From: Asterias rubens
Lineage: Eukaryota; Echinodermata; Asteroidea; Forcipulatida; Asteriidae
Length of the DNA: 64,000 nt
Assembly (NCBI RefSeq): GCF_902459465.1
Contig: NC_047081.1
Span: 12,010,849-12,074,848 of the forward strand
Direction: 5' to 3'
A model generated the notes under the pieces. The model was not told the origin of the DNA and ran no database searches. It saw only the letters and a list, made by a program, of their open reading frames with translations. This document shows positions 33,641 through 44,306 of this stretch, in pieces. The position numbers and the translations under genes were made by a program. Numbering within the stretch: position 1 is the first letter of the stretch; every line of letters starts with the position of its first letter.

Positions 33641-35199
33641 CAATAACTTGCATGGGCTTATTCCTTTTTAAATATCAAGTCGGTTTAGTAATTAGAACAT
33701 ATTTCTTTACCGTTTTGCCAAAGCCAGTATTGGCATGATTGGCCCCAAAAAGGTTTTCTATATGACACCATTTTGACAAAAATGGTGTGCAGCTACAAAA
33801 CCAGTATTGGCTCAATGAGAGGTTTTCTGCCTGTTTTCTCAAATGGTGTGCCACAAAACCAGTATTGGACCACTGCAGGTTTTCTACCACTTTCCCAAAA
33901 TGGTGCACCGCTACAAAACCAGCATTGGCCCATTAAAGGTTCATCATTTTGCCGAAACGGTGTGCCGCACAAAACCAATATTGGCCAAGACAGGCAAACC
34001 TCCGTCCTAACTAAAATAGTTTGCCTCTATAAAACCGACATTGGCCCAGTGTGGGCACTTTACTAGCAAGGACATGACGCTTGACCGGAAGAAGGCCAGC
34101 ACTGGCCCAATTCTGGCTCAATATCATCATCATAATTAACGGCACCGTATCGAAACTGTATTGTTTGTTAGGCTATAACTGAAAAAAGGTTTGAACATAG
34201 GTTGTGAAGTTCTTGGGATATTGTCCCACTTCCGGTTGACCTGGAAGTAGAGCTAGGTCAATATGGGGGCCAAATTTTGTTAAGGTTAATCCTTAATGCT
34301 CAAAGAGTCTCTAAGTAAAAAAGGGTTCAAAAATTAGTGGTGTAGTTCTTGAGGTATGGTCCCACTTCCGGTTGACCCTGAAGTAGAGGTCAACAAGGGG
34401 ACACATTTTTTCAAAGTTAATATTTAACACAAAGGAGTGTGCAACTGAAAAAAAAGTTTGAAAATCGGTTGTATAGTTCTTGAGATATGTCCCACTTCCG
34501 ATTGACCCGGATGTAGAGGTCAACATGGGGTCGCGGAAACTGGAACAAGTTTGAAATAGGTTGTATAGGTCTTGAGATCTGGTCCCAATTCAGGTTGACC
34601 CGAAAATAGAGGTCAACATGGGGTCACGGTTTTCCAAAGTAAAAATTTAAAAGGAGTCTATAACTGAAACAAAAAATGAAGATTGATTGTGTAGTATAAC
34701 TGAAACAAAAATGGGCCAACTTCCGGTTGACCTTGAAGTATACTTCTTGAGATATGGCGCGTTACTAATAGATTTACTAATTAAATATGCAAATTAAGAT
34801 CACAAGGTTAATTAATTAATAATTTAAAACAAAATTACGTTTAGAGTAAAGCTTATTTTCAAGCTTCAATTTTAAATAAGATTTAACTCTTTTATCTTTA
34901 TACTTTATACACCCCCCCCCCCACCTAAATTAAGAACTTTATACAGTACGTTTTTCGCTTTGGATTAAATTAATACGTGCCTCTCCGTTTATTACAAGGA
35001 AATATTTGTATAATACTTTACCTAGCCTTTTATAAAACGTGTTGAGTGCGTCCCGGTCTGTGTTTGTCCATCACATTCATGATGCACATATGTGTTTTCC
35101 ATCAAAACGGTTTTTGTGTGGTCATAATGTTCTCACCTCCGGGTCTGTTTACACAGGGCTACTTGTATGATTTCAGATTTCCCATTACACACAAAACTA

Positions 35200-37288
35200 G
35201 AGGTACATGTACAGTTTTTGTTTACTACAAAAACAAGGTGTTCGTGGTGAGTGAGTGAATGAATTGGTGACAACATTTACCTCATCAATCCAATGACTGG
35301 TTAAGGAGTTATGATTTGTTTACAAATTAAACACCAACTTCCGGTTTGCATCGGATAAAAGGTCAAATAGGGGTTACTTTTTTATGTAGCGCGTGATAAG
35401 TTTATTAAGACCTTTTAAATGATGGATGGGTTGTAAAAATCCAATATTTGGTTTAGAAGTTATGATTTTTTCAAATATAAAGTTTCAACTTCCGTTTTGA
35501 ACCGGAAGGTACTGTCAAATGAGGTCACACTTGGTAGCGTTGGTGATGTCTTTTGAGTTCTTTCTTTTGACGTATAGATGATAAAAATCAAATCATGTGG
35601 TTTAGGATTTTTTTATTTTTCAAACATTATATATCAGTTTCCAACTTTAACTGGAAGTCAAGGTCAACAGGGTCGCATATTGTATAGCACGTGATAAGTC
35701 TATTAAGACCTTTCAGATGATGCATAGATTGAAAAAATCCAATGTATGGTTCAGATGTTATGATTTTTTGCAAATATTGAACATCCGGTTTGAACCGGAA
35801 GACAATTTTGTCAGGTCACAAATTATAGCGTTAGTAATGTTTTTCAAAGCCTTATCTGACGACGTTCAGATAATAAACAACTAATTTCTGGTTCTGGGGT
35901 AATATTTTTCAAATAATTAACTGCATCTTCCTGTTTAACTGGAGGTCAAGGTTTAATAGTCAATGTTGTGTATCGTTTCTTCAGTTGTTACATACCTACC
36001 CAATGACGTATAAATATATAAAAAATCAAATGTGTGGTTGTGAAATTATTTTTCTTTGACCAATTATTTTCAACCTCTGGTTTGAAAAGAAGCCAAGTTT
36101 AAACTGATTTCATTTGTGTAGATCCTGACTAGTTCATTAAAACCTTTCAGCTGATGTATGACTTGCAAACATTTTATAATTATGTGATGGACTATCTGAA
36201 GGTGTATAATGTATCTTATAACATCAATGCATAGTATTCCTACTTGTAGTTTTGGTGCGAGACGTTGTTCATTATACTCAACTACTGCGATTCACCGCGA
36301 TTCACTCAGCGCTCGATGTTACTAAAAACGTTACAGCGCCCTCTTTCGCTGGACTAAAGAGAGCACTTTTGGGAATTCCCGCGCTTGCACTGCATAGCGT
36401 ACATAGCGTGCGTTGTTGATCAAAATGGGGTAAACGCGTGGGTCAACAGGTGCTTTGACGTCCCTTTTCGACTGATGTAAAGGTCCAAATTTTGTTATTT
36501 CTGTGCAAAAGATTGAGCGGGATTGCTGTTTTACAATCTGAAACAAAAATTACGTTGAAATGATCAGTAGTTTTAAAAACATGAATACGATAAGATTTTA
36601 TGAAATTTTCAAATTTTGTTTTGCACTAGAAGTATTAAAAATATTTTACGTGTTCTGTGAAGCATTTGTCCAACTTTTAATGATCTATCCGATGATGTGT
36701 AGATTGTCAAAATCCGAATCATAGTTTTTGAGTTATGATTTTTACAAAATTAAACTTTGATCTGACGTAATTCAATTCCCGATGACGTCGTAATGACGTA
36801 ATTAAGTATGTGTTGTCTTGATACTGAGGTTCAACTATCTGTTGAGTTTCAACATTCCATTCAATCTCTATCTTGAGTTATTCCGTAGAAAAGCTCGAAA
36901 GTTTTTTTGACGAAAAAAACCCGAAGGTGAACTTCGACCCAGGGTAACGACCCGGATGCTAAGGTCGTACGATTTTGGCGTTAACTTTTCAAATGTTGCC
37001 CCAGTCTTGGTCTATCAGATGCGAAAACTTTGAACATATAGCTTTCATATTCGTTGAGATACAGCAAAACGAAAATGGTCCCTTTTCAACTTTAAAAACC
37101 CTGTAATTTGACACCTAATGACGTCATCATGACGTAATGAAAACTGTGCCGTCTTCGTATTGAGGTTCAATTGTCTGGTGAGTTTCAAGGTTCAGTTTGG
37201 CTTGAATCTTGAGTTATGCTGTAGATAAGAGTTGACGGGAAAGAAGAAAAGATGGAGAAGAAAAAATGCATGCACGAACACCTAACTA
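35200..37288. mobile_element. 2.1 kb insertion unique to the right arm of giant copy 1
   Basis: The sequence TAACTATCGGTAGAGACTC, continuous in the other three arms, is broken here. About 2.08 kb is inserted with AACTA on both sides (35195-35199 and 37284-37288), a possible 5-bp target duplication. The insert has repeated modules of AACTTCCGGTTTGAACCGG type with GTTATGATTTTTT spacers. It has no recognisable ORF and no clear terminal repeats. Confidence 0.65.
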
Positions 37289-37539
37289 TCGGTAGAGACT
37301 CTTGTTCAAAAACATTTCCCTTCACTGAATAAATATTTGTATTTCCCCGGCATACACCATTTCCGGAAGACGACAACCAATTGTGGGACATAGATAACCC
37401 TTCCACCCTATCCTAATTTATTCCTCCATGTTGGTGTGAACTAGAAAATAACACAACTAATATCCACAATCTACACAATCATAGGTTTTGAAGTAGGCCT
37501 GCACCGACCGGACGCAAAATTCGGATATCCCAAAATCCC

Positions 37540-37862
37540 GAAACCGGTTGCAAAAGTTGACTCATTGCAAAAAAACCACCACCGATCCCTAAAGTTGACT
37601 GATTGCAAAAAGCCACCTCCGATCCCTTAAGTTGACCGATTGCAAAAAGCCACCACCGATCCCTAAAGTTGACCGATTGCAAAAAGCCACCACCGATCAC
37701 TAAAGTTGACCGATTGCAAAAAGCCACCACCGATCACTAAAGTTGACCGCATGCAAAAAGCCATCACCGATCCCTGAAGTTGACCGATTGCAAAAAGCCA
37801 TCACCGATCCCTAAAGTTGACCAACTGCAAAAAGCCACCACCGATCCCTAACGTTGACCAAT
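37540..37862. repeat. CCACCACCGATCCCTAAAGTTGACC array, right arm, giant copy 1
   Basis: About eight units of about 40 bp (GATTGCAAAAAGCCACCACC, GATCCCTAAAGTTGACC) form the inverse of the left-arm ATCGGT array. Minus-strand ORFs reading MVAFCNRSTLVIGGGFLQS are frames through the repeat. Confidence 0.85.
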
Positions 37863-38439
37863 ATTATATTTCTGAATAATTACAACAGAATAAAATAAAT
37901 TAATTACCTTATTTCATATTCCACCACCACCAACAGCACACGTTGACACGGACTAATAACCTGACGTTCTTGTTGCTGCATGCTGCATGCAGACGAGAGG
38001 GAAAGTTACGAATCGCGCGGGCGATATTTGCGCGACAGTGAAAATTACACGCTATTTTGCGATAATGGTTTTTGAACAGTGTAATAAATAACTGTGCTGA
38101 ATTGCAATGCTGCGCGACCATCGCGCACTAAACAATATCGGCGCGAAACCGGCCTGACCGGGGGTGGGATTGTGTTCTGGCTGTTCTGTTAATCGTACTC
38201 ACCGTGCTGATTAATGACAGCACTGTTTACAGACTACCTCCAAGGTTACAAGCGGCGCCCATGTTTTCCAAAAGTTGAAACAGGAATTTATTCTTGAATT
38301 AAATTTAATAATTCAGAAATTCAGAATACACAATAATTCACAACCTCTTGATAGGGAGGAAGGGTCGGTGGCACTCGACCGAACGTTGTACGAGTAAGGT
38401 CTGTATCAGGCGTTTGTATTGTGCCCGCCTTCGGAGCCA

Positions 38440-38745
38440 ATTCAATTAGTATTTTTCTCACACATTAGTCGACCAATTTGTCATTGCTATGTCAGACTTG
38501 TCATTTCATATTTGGAGAGAAACAAATTAGTCAATCAGTACTCTGTATCAACTAATCTACGGACAAAATTAGAAATAATAAATTCGTATTAGTCTTTAAA
38601 AAATATTGATTAGTAATTTCATTAGCTCAATTAGTAAAAATGTTTCCTATTACATGTAGTTAGTTCGGATTGAAAAACTAGTCATGAATGGAAAGACTGA
38701 TTTTTATTGCGTATAGTTGACTAATTTTTTCTCCAAATTGACTAC
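38440..38745. repeat. Right subterminal TTAGTC array, giant copy 1
   Basis: Scattered TTAGTC, TTAGTA, GACTAAT and CTAGTCA words lie in the last 300 bases before the CAGTG terminus, mirroring the left subterminal region. Confidence 0.7.
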
Positions 38746-38842
38746 TAGAGTTTTCAGTGTAGTTCTAATGTATGTCATCATCATCATCGTTCGTCCTTCC
38801 CCTTGGACGGATAGAAGCAGCTTTCAGTGGTGCCATGTAGCT

Positions 38843-38942
38843 NNNNNNNNNNNNNNNNNNNNNNNNNNNNNNNNNNNNNNNNNNNNNNNNNNNNNNNNNN
38901 NNNNNNNNNNNNNNNNNNNNNNNNNNNNNNNNNNNNNNNNNN
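38843..38942. other. Assembly gap, 100 N
   Basis: Exactly 100 N, a conventional placeholder for a gap of unknown size, 83 bases right of giant copy 1. An ORF running through it is meaningless. CAAA-rich simple repeat follows directly, so the break is probably repeat-induced. Confidence 0.98.
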
Positions 38943-39400
38943 CAAACAAACAAACAACAAACAAACAACAAACAGTTAAACGCTAAGCATGATTGGTAGT
39001 GGACCCCTCCCCAAATTAAAAGAGGCCAAATTGCACAGGAGATGCCAGAAAATCAAATAAAACAATAATAACAATTAAGACAGTACATAGTCTGGATGCA
39101 TTGCAGTTATCTAATAAAATCACAGTTAAAATTATGGATAGCAATAGGTAAAATGAGTTCTTGAACCTGTTAGTCTTAAGGCTTAGTTGACGGATCCTAC
39201 CAGATTTGTTGTGAACAATCAGTGGGTAAAGGGGATGTGTGTTGTCAGACAAAATACAGTGGAACTTACTCATAAGTCTATTCTTAACTAATTCCTGAAG
39301 ACCGTCATTATCTGAACCAATAATCCTACTGGCTTGTTTGGTAATGCGAACTAGTTTTTGCCTATTAAAACTGAAAGTGAATTAAACCAAGTGATTGCAC
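38943..39400 (-). mobile_element. LINE fragment (-): reverse transcriptase C-terminus and CAAA tail
   Basis: Read on the minus strand from about 39400, the frame gives KLVRITKQASRIIGSDND, then LVKNRLMSKFHCILSDNT, HPLYPLIVHNKSGRIRQLS and LKTNRFKNSFY. This is the pattern typical of the C-terminus of non-LTR retrotransposon ORF2 (ILxDxxHPLY, SGRR-like, KTNRxKNSF). A 3' tail containing GTGCAATTTGGCC and a (CAAA)n-type microsatellite abuts the N gap. The LINE tail at 62330-62763 shares GTGCAATTTGGCC, so both may belong to one family. Confidence 0.72.
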
Positions 39401-40120
39401 AAAAAGTCAACAGGGATAAATAGTTTCTAAATAATAAGGGTATAATTTATACAAACTTTCAGAAATAGGTTATTGCTGTGATGACTCCTGAGACCAAATT
39501 TGGTTTACAAGGTTCTACGGTGCTTACAGCAGCCACAGCCAGGAACACCGGGCAAACCTCAGAACTCTTTTCGATAGTGCACAGGGTTCTGTTACATGCA
39601 TTACACAACATACGGGACTAACGGCTTTACGTCCCATCCGAAGGACGAAGCAATGGTTGTCAGAACTTTAGTCTTCGTATCTCTATGTGAAATGAATGTA
39701 GGTCAAAGTGCATGTACACGCCGGCTGGAGGCCGGTCTCTGGCATTATTCACGAGCCTCGAAGTGTGACGTCATATGTTCCGGCTGAGGACAACTCAGGG
39801 TGGATTTCACAAAGGTAGTCCTAACTTAGGACTAGTTCTAGGCAATGCTAAGAGATAGGACCAGTCCTAAGTTAGGATGAGTACTGGTCCAAACTTAGGA
39901 CTGGTCCTATCTCTTAGCATTGCCTAGGACTAGTCCGAAGTTAGGACTACCTTTGTGAAATCCACCCCTGGTCATTGAAGTATTGCATTATCTTTTTGAC
40001 GACCTTCCTTCCAAATCGACTGAAAAAGTGAAAGAAATCGAACAATAGCAGACGAGGCTCATTGTTGACTTCTAAGCACGTGTACAGTCGTAGGGGAAGG
40101 AGTATGGGTTGGAACTCGTT
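39401..40120. repeat. Repeat spacer with GTGGATTTCACAAAG foldback
   Basis: A foldback at about 39798-39968 has long inverted arms (GTGGATTTCACAAAGGTAG, TCCTAACTTAGGACTAG, TCTTAGCATTGCCTAGG and their inverses). The preceding 300 bases include GGCTTTACGTCCCATCCGAA, which looks like a dispersed repeat, but I cannot name it. No gene was seen. Confidence 0.6.
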
Positions 40121-40132
40121 ACAGCTCATGAG

Positions 40133-40804
40133 TATGGTATCTACTCGTTACTCGTAGATTTACTCATATATACACTCGTATATATCTACTCTAATCAATT
40201 CGTGTATACTTGTATATACCCGTGTACATACTCGTTATCGTATAATATACTCGTTTGTAATTATTTGTACTCGTATAAACTCGTATCTACTCGTATCTAC
40301 TCGTATACTCGCATCTACTCTAATCAATTCGTGTATACTTGTATATACCCGTGTATATACTCGATATCGTATAATATACTCGTTTTGTAATTGTTTGTAC
40401 TCGTATAAACTCGTATCTACTCGTATCTACTCGTATATACTCGCATCTACTCTTATCTATTCGTGTATACTCGTATATACCCGTGTATATACTCGTTATA
40501 GTATATCTCGTATGAATTTGTAATCGTATAAACTCGCATCTACTCGGATATACTTGTATCTACTCGTATATACTCGTATCTACTCGTATATACTCGCATC
40601 TACTCTTATCAATTCGTATAAACTCGCATCTACTCGTATATACTTGTATCTACTCGTATATACTCGTATACTCGTATATACTCGCATCTACTCTTATCAA
40701 TTCGTGAATACTCGTTTATACCCGTATTCATACTCGTATTCATACTCGTATATTCTCGTATATACTCGTATTTACTCGTATCTACTCGTATACATTCGTA
40801 TCTA
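40133..40804 (+). repeat. TACTCGTATATACTCGTATC minisatellite
   Basis: About 670 bases of short units (TACTCGTATC, TACTCGTATA, TACTCGCATC). A higher-order unit of about 190 bases is also seen, since TCTAATCAATTCGTGTATAC recurs. Tyr/Ser/Ile-rich ORFs are frames through the repeat. Confidence 0.92.
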
Positions 40805-42474
40805 GGCCTACAGTATTATGTATAGTAAAATAACCTTTTACTTTAACGCACCCACCCTTTGGAACCCTGTTCCTGCTACCCTTCATTCTCAGTGACGAAC
40901 CCGGTCTCTTCGAAATACACCTTAAACCATCAGATGCAATGATTATTGTCTTTGTAAAGTTCTATTGTTAATTTTTTTTTGTAGATTGCATTGTATTTTG
41001 TTAGTACGTATTGTTTGTAAAGTGCATTGAGCGTTCTCACATCAGAACTGAAATGCACTCTATAGACGATGTGACTTCTGACGCCACACGAAACCATAAC
41101 ATGATTCGCGTGCATACCGCCGGCAAAACCGACTATAACTCGGCCTTTATGGAGCAACTAAGTGTACGCAGTTGCGTAAAGTTTCGTGAAATCGGCCCAT
41201 CGTCTATAAGAACGTCTTAATGTTATATGTATGATTAAACTAATGTACTTTGTAATTATTCCAAAGCAAAATTAATGTTGAGAAAATGTTACGGATACAA
41301 TTTGTCGGTAACATTCCAAACTTCATTCTATTGTGCAACCTAGAGCAAGGACGACGCAACAATTGTTCAACATTGTTTGAGAATTATGATAATATCTGAT
41401 TTTCGTGGAAACCAGTATACAAATAAGTCACAACGTCTACCGAGTAGCAGCCTCGTAACAACGTTATGCATTGTTATAACACTGTATTGTCTTTAATCGC
41501 ATTACGCACATATTCATTTACCACCAACCCCCTGTGAGGCAAAAATTAATGTTTAGCGTAATAATAAATGTAATTTTTTCCTCGGAGAATATTAATTCTG
41601 ACACTGATCTAGAATATCCTTTGTGCATTGACGCCATCCAGCCGCCATCTTAGAGGTAAAGCGATTTTTTTTCTTGAAAAAAACTGAGCGTTCATGACTA
41701 TTTTGTTCCTTTTGAGAGGCCGCCTCATTTTTTTCTTGTGACAAAATTGATACATTTTAACTATCTCAGACGGATTTTTATTTATTTTTAATAGGCCAAC
41801 CAGCCGGTTGTCGTTAGAAAATGTGTCTGGCGGCCATTTTGAAAAAGAAAAAAAAAAAAAAAGAAGAAAAAAAAAACATTTAAAAGGCCCTTCCTTTTTC
41901 AAAAAGGCAGGATGCAAACATGTTTTCTTTAAACACAACAAGTTTAAAATTAATAAGCTGGTTTCACCATCACATATCCATGTACATGTACATTGACCCA
42001 AAATCAATAATAAAATATTGGTCTTAATCAAATATTTGCTCTTGTCAGGATTTAAACAGTACGGAGTTTGAATTGTAGAGTGCTGGTTATGATAACACGG
42101 CGTGGACATTATGGGATCCAACCATATAACTTCAGTTATCACCCTTTTTCGAGTCCTTGAGGTTGGTACCCGTAGTACAAAAGAATCACACGGGACGGAG
42201 ATATTACAATCTTTTCATTTCATAACTGGTCGCTGGATGGAAGAGCACTGACATTTTCTTGCTGTGTTTGTTATTGTCTGGAAATATTGCACATTGAAAG
42301 ATTGACCCCAATTCAATGAGCGCTCAAAAGAAGTTGGAATGTAATTGTCCGCGCATAAGGTTCCTGTTTTACGCTTGTATTGTCACTGGCTATTGTGAGC
42401 GAAGTTTTTGTTCTGGTTTCAAAAACGGTGTGGTTGTATTTGAACAACTCCACCCAAACGGGTAGCAGAACACG
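40805..42474. other. Spacer upstream of the SLC23-type exon
   Basis: No gene was found. A small inverted-repeat element is likely at about 41059-41214 (TATAGACGATGTGAC and its inverse CCATCGTCTATA). An A-rich purine run lies at about 41846-41876. The last few hundred bases should contain the promoter and 5' UTR of the transporter exon. Confidence 0.5.
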
Positions 42475-42678
42475 ATGGCCGCTACAAATGATATCGAACT
42501 TGAACATGGGACTTTTGAACAATCCAGCTTTTCGTCGGTCCCTAAAGCCTCAAAGAATGGGATTGATTTGGGTAATGGAGTGGACAACTCGACCAAGAAA
42601 AAAGCCCCCCTCCACGGGCTGGTGTACGGAATTGAAGACATGCCTCCGTGGTACACCACTTTTATTCTCGGACTGCAG
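42475..42678 (+). CDS. SLC23A-like: First coding exon of an SLC23-type nucleobase/ascorbate transporter
   Basis: A single exon of 68 codons starts at ATG and ends at a good donor (CTGCAG|GTGAGA, phase 0). The N-terminal part is a hydrophilic, Ser-rich cytosolic tail. It ends in HGLVYGIEDMPPWYTTFILG followed by LQ, matching the conserved YGIxDxPPWY and LGLQ entry into the first transmembrane helix of Na-dependent ascorbate/nucleobase transporters. The next exon should begin with an HYLTMFG-like motif, but none was seen downstream on the plus strand. Two SINEs and giant element copy 2 follow directly, then P450 genes. The gene is therefore disrupted, has a very long intron running past the window, or is an orphan duplicated exon. 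Confidence 0.7.
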
Positions 42679-42769
42679 GTGAGACTTTACACAGTAAAAC
42701 CAGCAACTGGGTCAACTTTGTTTGAGTGCATTTCATGTGGCATAGGAAGGCCAAGATATATAAATTTTG

Positions 42770-42955
42770 GTTTTACTCTTACACCGATGTGTCTAGCACT
42801 GTTTAATTCAGTATTTTCCCGAGTCTTGTGAAAACATTTCCACATGCATATAGCTGGAGTGGGGTTCGAACTCACGACCCTTGTAGTTCTAGAGCAGTGT
42901 CTTAGACCACCGAGATTGCCCGGTAGCTAGAGGCAGTTAGAATCCTATATTTTAG
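42770..42955 (-). mobile_element. tRNA-derived SINE, antisense (copy 1)
   Basis: The minus strand reads GGTGGTCTAAGACACTGCTC, then GTGAGTTCGAACCCCACTCC (B box), then a short body with ACAAGACTCGGGAAAATACT. Within the putative first intron of the SLC23-type gene. Confidence 0.78.
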
Positions 42956-42999
42956 CAGCGGGTAAAGCAACGAGGGATAAATAATGATAATTTTGTTGT

Positions 43000-43178
43000 T
43001 ACCCTTACACTGGTGTGTGTTAGCACTGTATACTCATTACTTTCCCGAGCCATGTGAAAACAAATCCACAGGCATATTACTCAGGTGGGTTTCGAACCAA
43101 CGACCTTTGAATTTCTAGAGCAGTGTCTAACCAACTAGACCACCGATATTGCCTGGTAGCTGAAAGCAGTTCGAATCC
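43000..43178 (-). mobile_element. tRNA-derived SINE, antisense (copy 2)
   Basis: The minus strand has a strong A-box-like TGGTCTAGTTGGTTAGAC and B-box GTTGGTTCGAAACCC. The body has ATATGCCTGTGG and GGCTCGGGAAAGTAATG and ends near ACACACCAGTGTAAGGG. It lies in tandem with the copy at 42770, and giant element copy 2 begins at its left (tRNA-side) flank. Confidence 0.8.
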
Positions 43179-44306
43179 TACACTGAAAACATCACTTAGT
43201 CAATTGTCTAAAAAAAAATAGTCATTTACATGGTTTAATTTGACTAATCTTTAATTGGTCACTCAATCAAAAGATTAGTCAATACACACTGAAATGACAA
43301 ATTATAGTTTGTCTTTGAAAATGGTTTTAAAATGACTAAATGATCTGGAGATTGGTAATACACGAAATTAAATTAGTCATCCAAGAAAATTAATTAGTCA
43401 TGCAGCACAACTATTTAGTCTTTCAATTAGTCTGACAATACCAATAATTAGTCTTTTACACACTTCTGTTATAATTAGTCACTGTAAATTTATTGCAAAT
43501 CCAACACAACTCCAACTGAAGCAACTTTGTTAACCATCAGTTCCTTTGAGAACAATCTGCTGAATAACTACTGAATCTCAATTTTTTTTTAACATTATTA
43601 AACAAACTTCAATAGATTTTTTTTCCCAACTTTCAAAGGTAAAAAGTTGTTTTAACAACCCATTAGTCCCACCTACGGTACACACCGTGATGACAGGACT
43701 TTAATAAAGCGGTATTTAAGGTTAAATTTATCGACAGTGAAACAATTATGAAAGTAAACAAGTATCACAAGTCTCTAACTTTACGTGAAAATCTGTAATT
43801 TTGTATGCCCTTTCAGTGCAAAATCTTGAACAAAACTTCAATCACTGCCAACAATAACTTTGAGAGGTACATTCCATAGAGGAATTTGTTTGTTAAAAAG
43901 TTTAATTTAACACAGTTTAGACGCAATATTATGGAAATTTAGTATACAGAACCATATTGGAATTACATGCTTATTGCACACGTTTTGGGGGTGCTAACAG
44001 ATTTTGCACTGAAAGCGTATCAGATAAAGTTGAAACTTACACAGTTTAATAATGTAAGATTGGCCATGATGATGTCTTTCTTTCACAAGTGGACTTTGAC
44101 TACTGACAGATAATTGTACTGTTTTATATATGGTTAAAGGGTGTGTACAACATTGGTAAGAATGAAAATATAAATGCTCACAGATTTGCACAAAACTTAC
44201 ATGGTACAAAGATGGTCATGGTAGAAAACTTCCATTGAAATAGTTTTGCTTGAAATGGCATAGTTTTTAGGAAATGAGTAAAAGAATAGTCTTTATAGTA
44301 GGGTCA

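Larger units (their letters stand above)
23859..38759. mobile_element. Giant CACTG-ended foldback element, copy 1 (14.9 kb)
   Basis: The element starts CACTGAAAACATCACTTAG and ends with the inverse GTTTTCAGTG, with TA on both sides. From left to right it contains: a TTAGTC subterminal array, an AAGATGGC foldback (about 24985-26560), a minus-strand exon pair, a hairpin MITE, an ATCGGT-repeat array, a TTCCGG-repeat array, and a GGTTTTGTAGC-repeat array. A short loop follows, then the same three arrays in inverse order, then a right subterminal array. Copy 2 at 43181 is nearly identical and shares the ends. Copy 1 has an extra tandem duplication (about 30783-32514) and a 2.1 kb insertion (about 35200-37288). 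No transposase was recognised, so it is presumably non-autonomous. An EnSpm/CACTA-like nature is inferred from the ends and subterminal arrays. Confidence 0.85.

Noticed and set aside
37479-37730. Gly/Phe-rich minus-strand ORF in the right-arm array
   Set aside because: It repeats with the roughly 40 bp unit and recurs at 53871-54122 with the same phase. It is repeat-derived.
38717-38986. ORFs spanning the N gap
   Set aside because: Unknown bases cannot be translated, so the frames are artefacts.
40109-40805. Tyr/Ser-rich ORFs at 40109 and 40554
   Set aside because: They are translations of the TACTCGTATC minisatellite.
41609-42142. Minus-strand ORF of 177 codons
   Set aside because: It has Lys/Phe-rich low-complexity content, reads through an A-run at about 41846-41876 and matches no family I know. 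There are no splice or start signals.
43066-43155. A functional tRNA gene on the minus strand
   Set aside because: The A and B boxes are good, but there is no convincing acceptor stem pairing. The head is followed by a SINE body and a second similar copy lies 215 bases away, so it is a SINE head.
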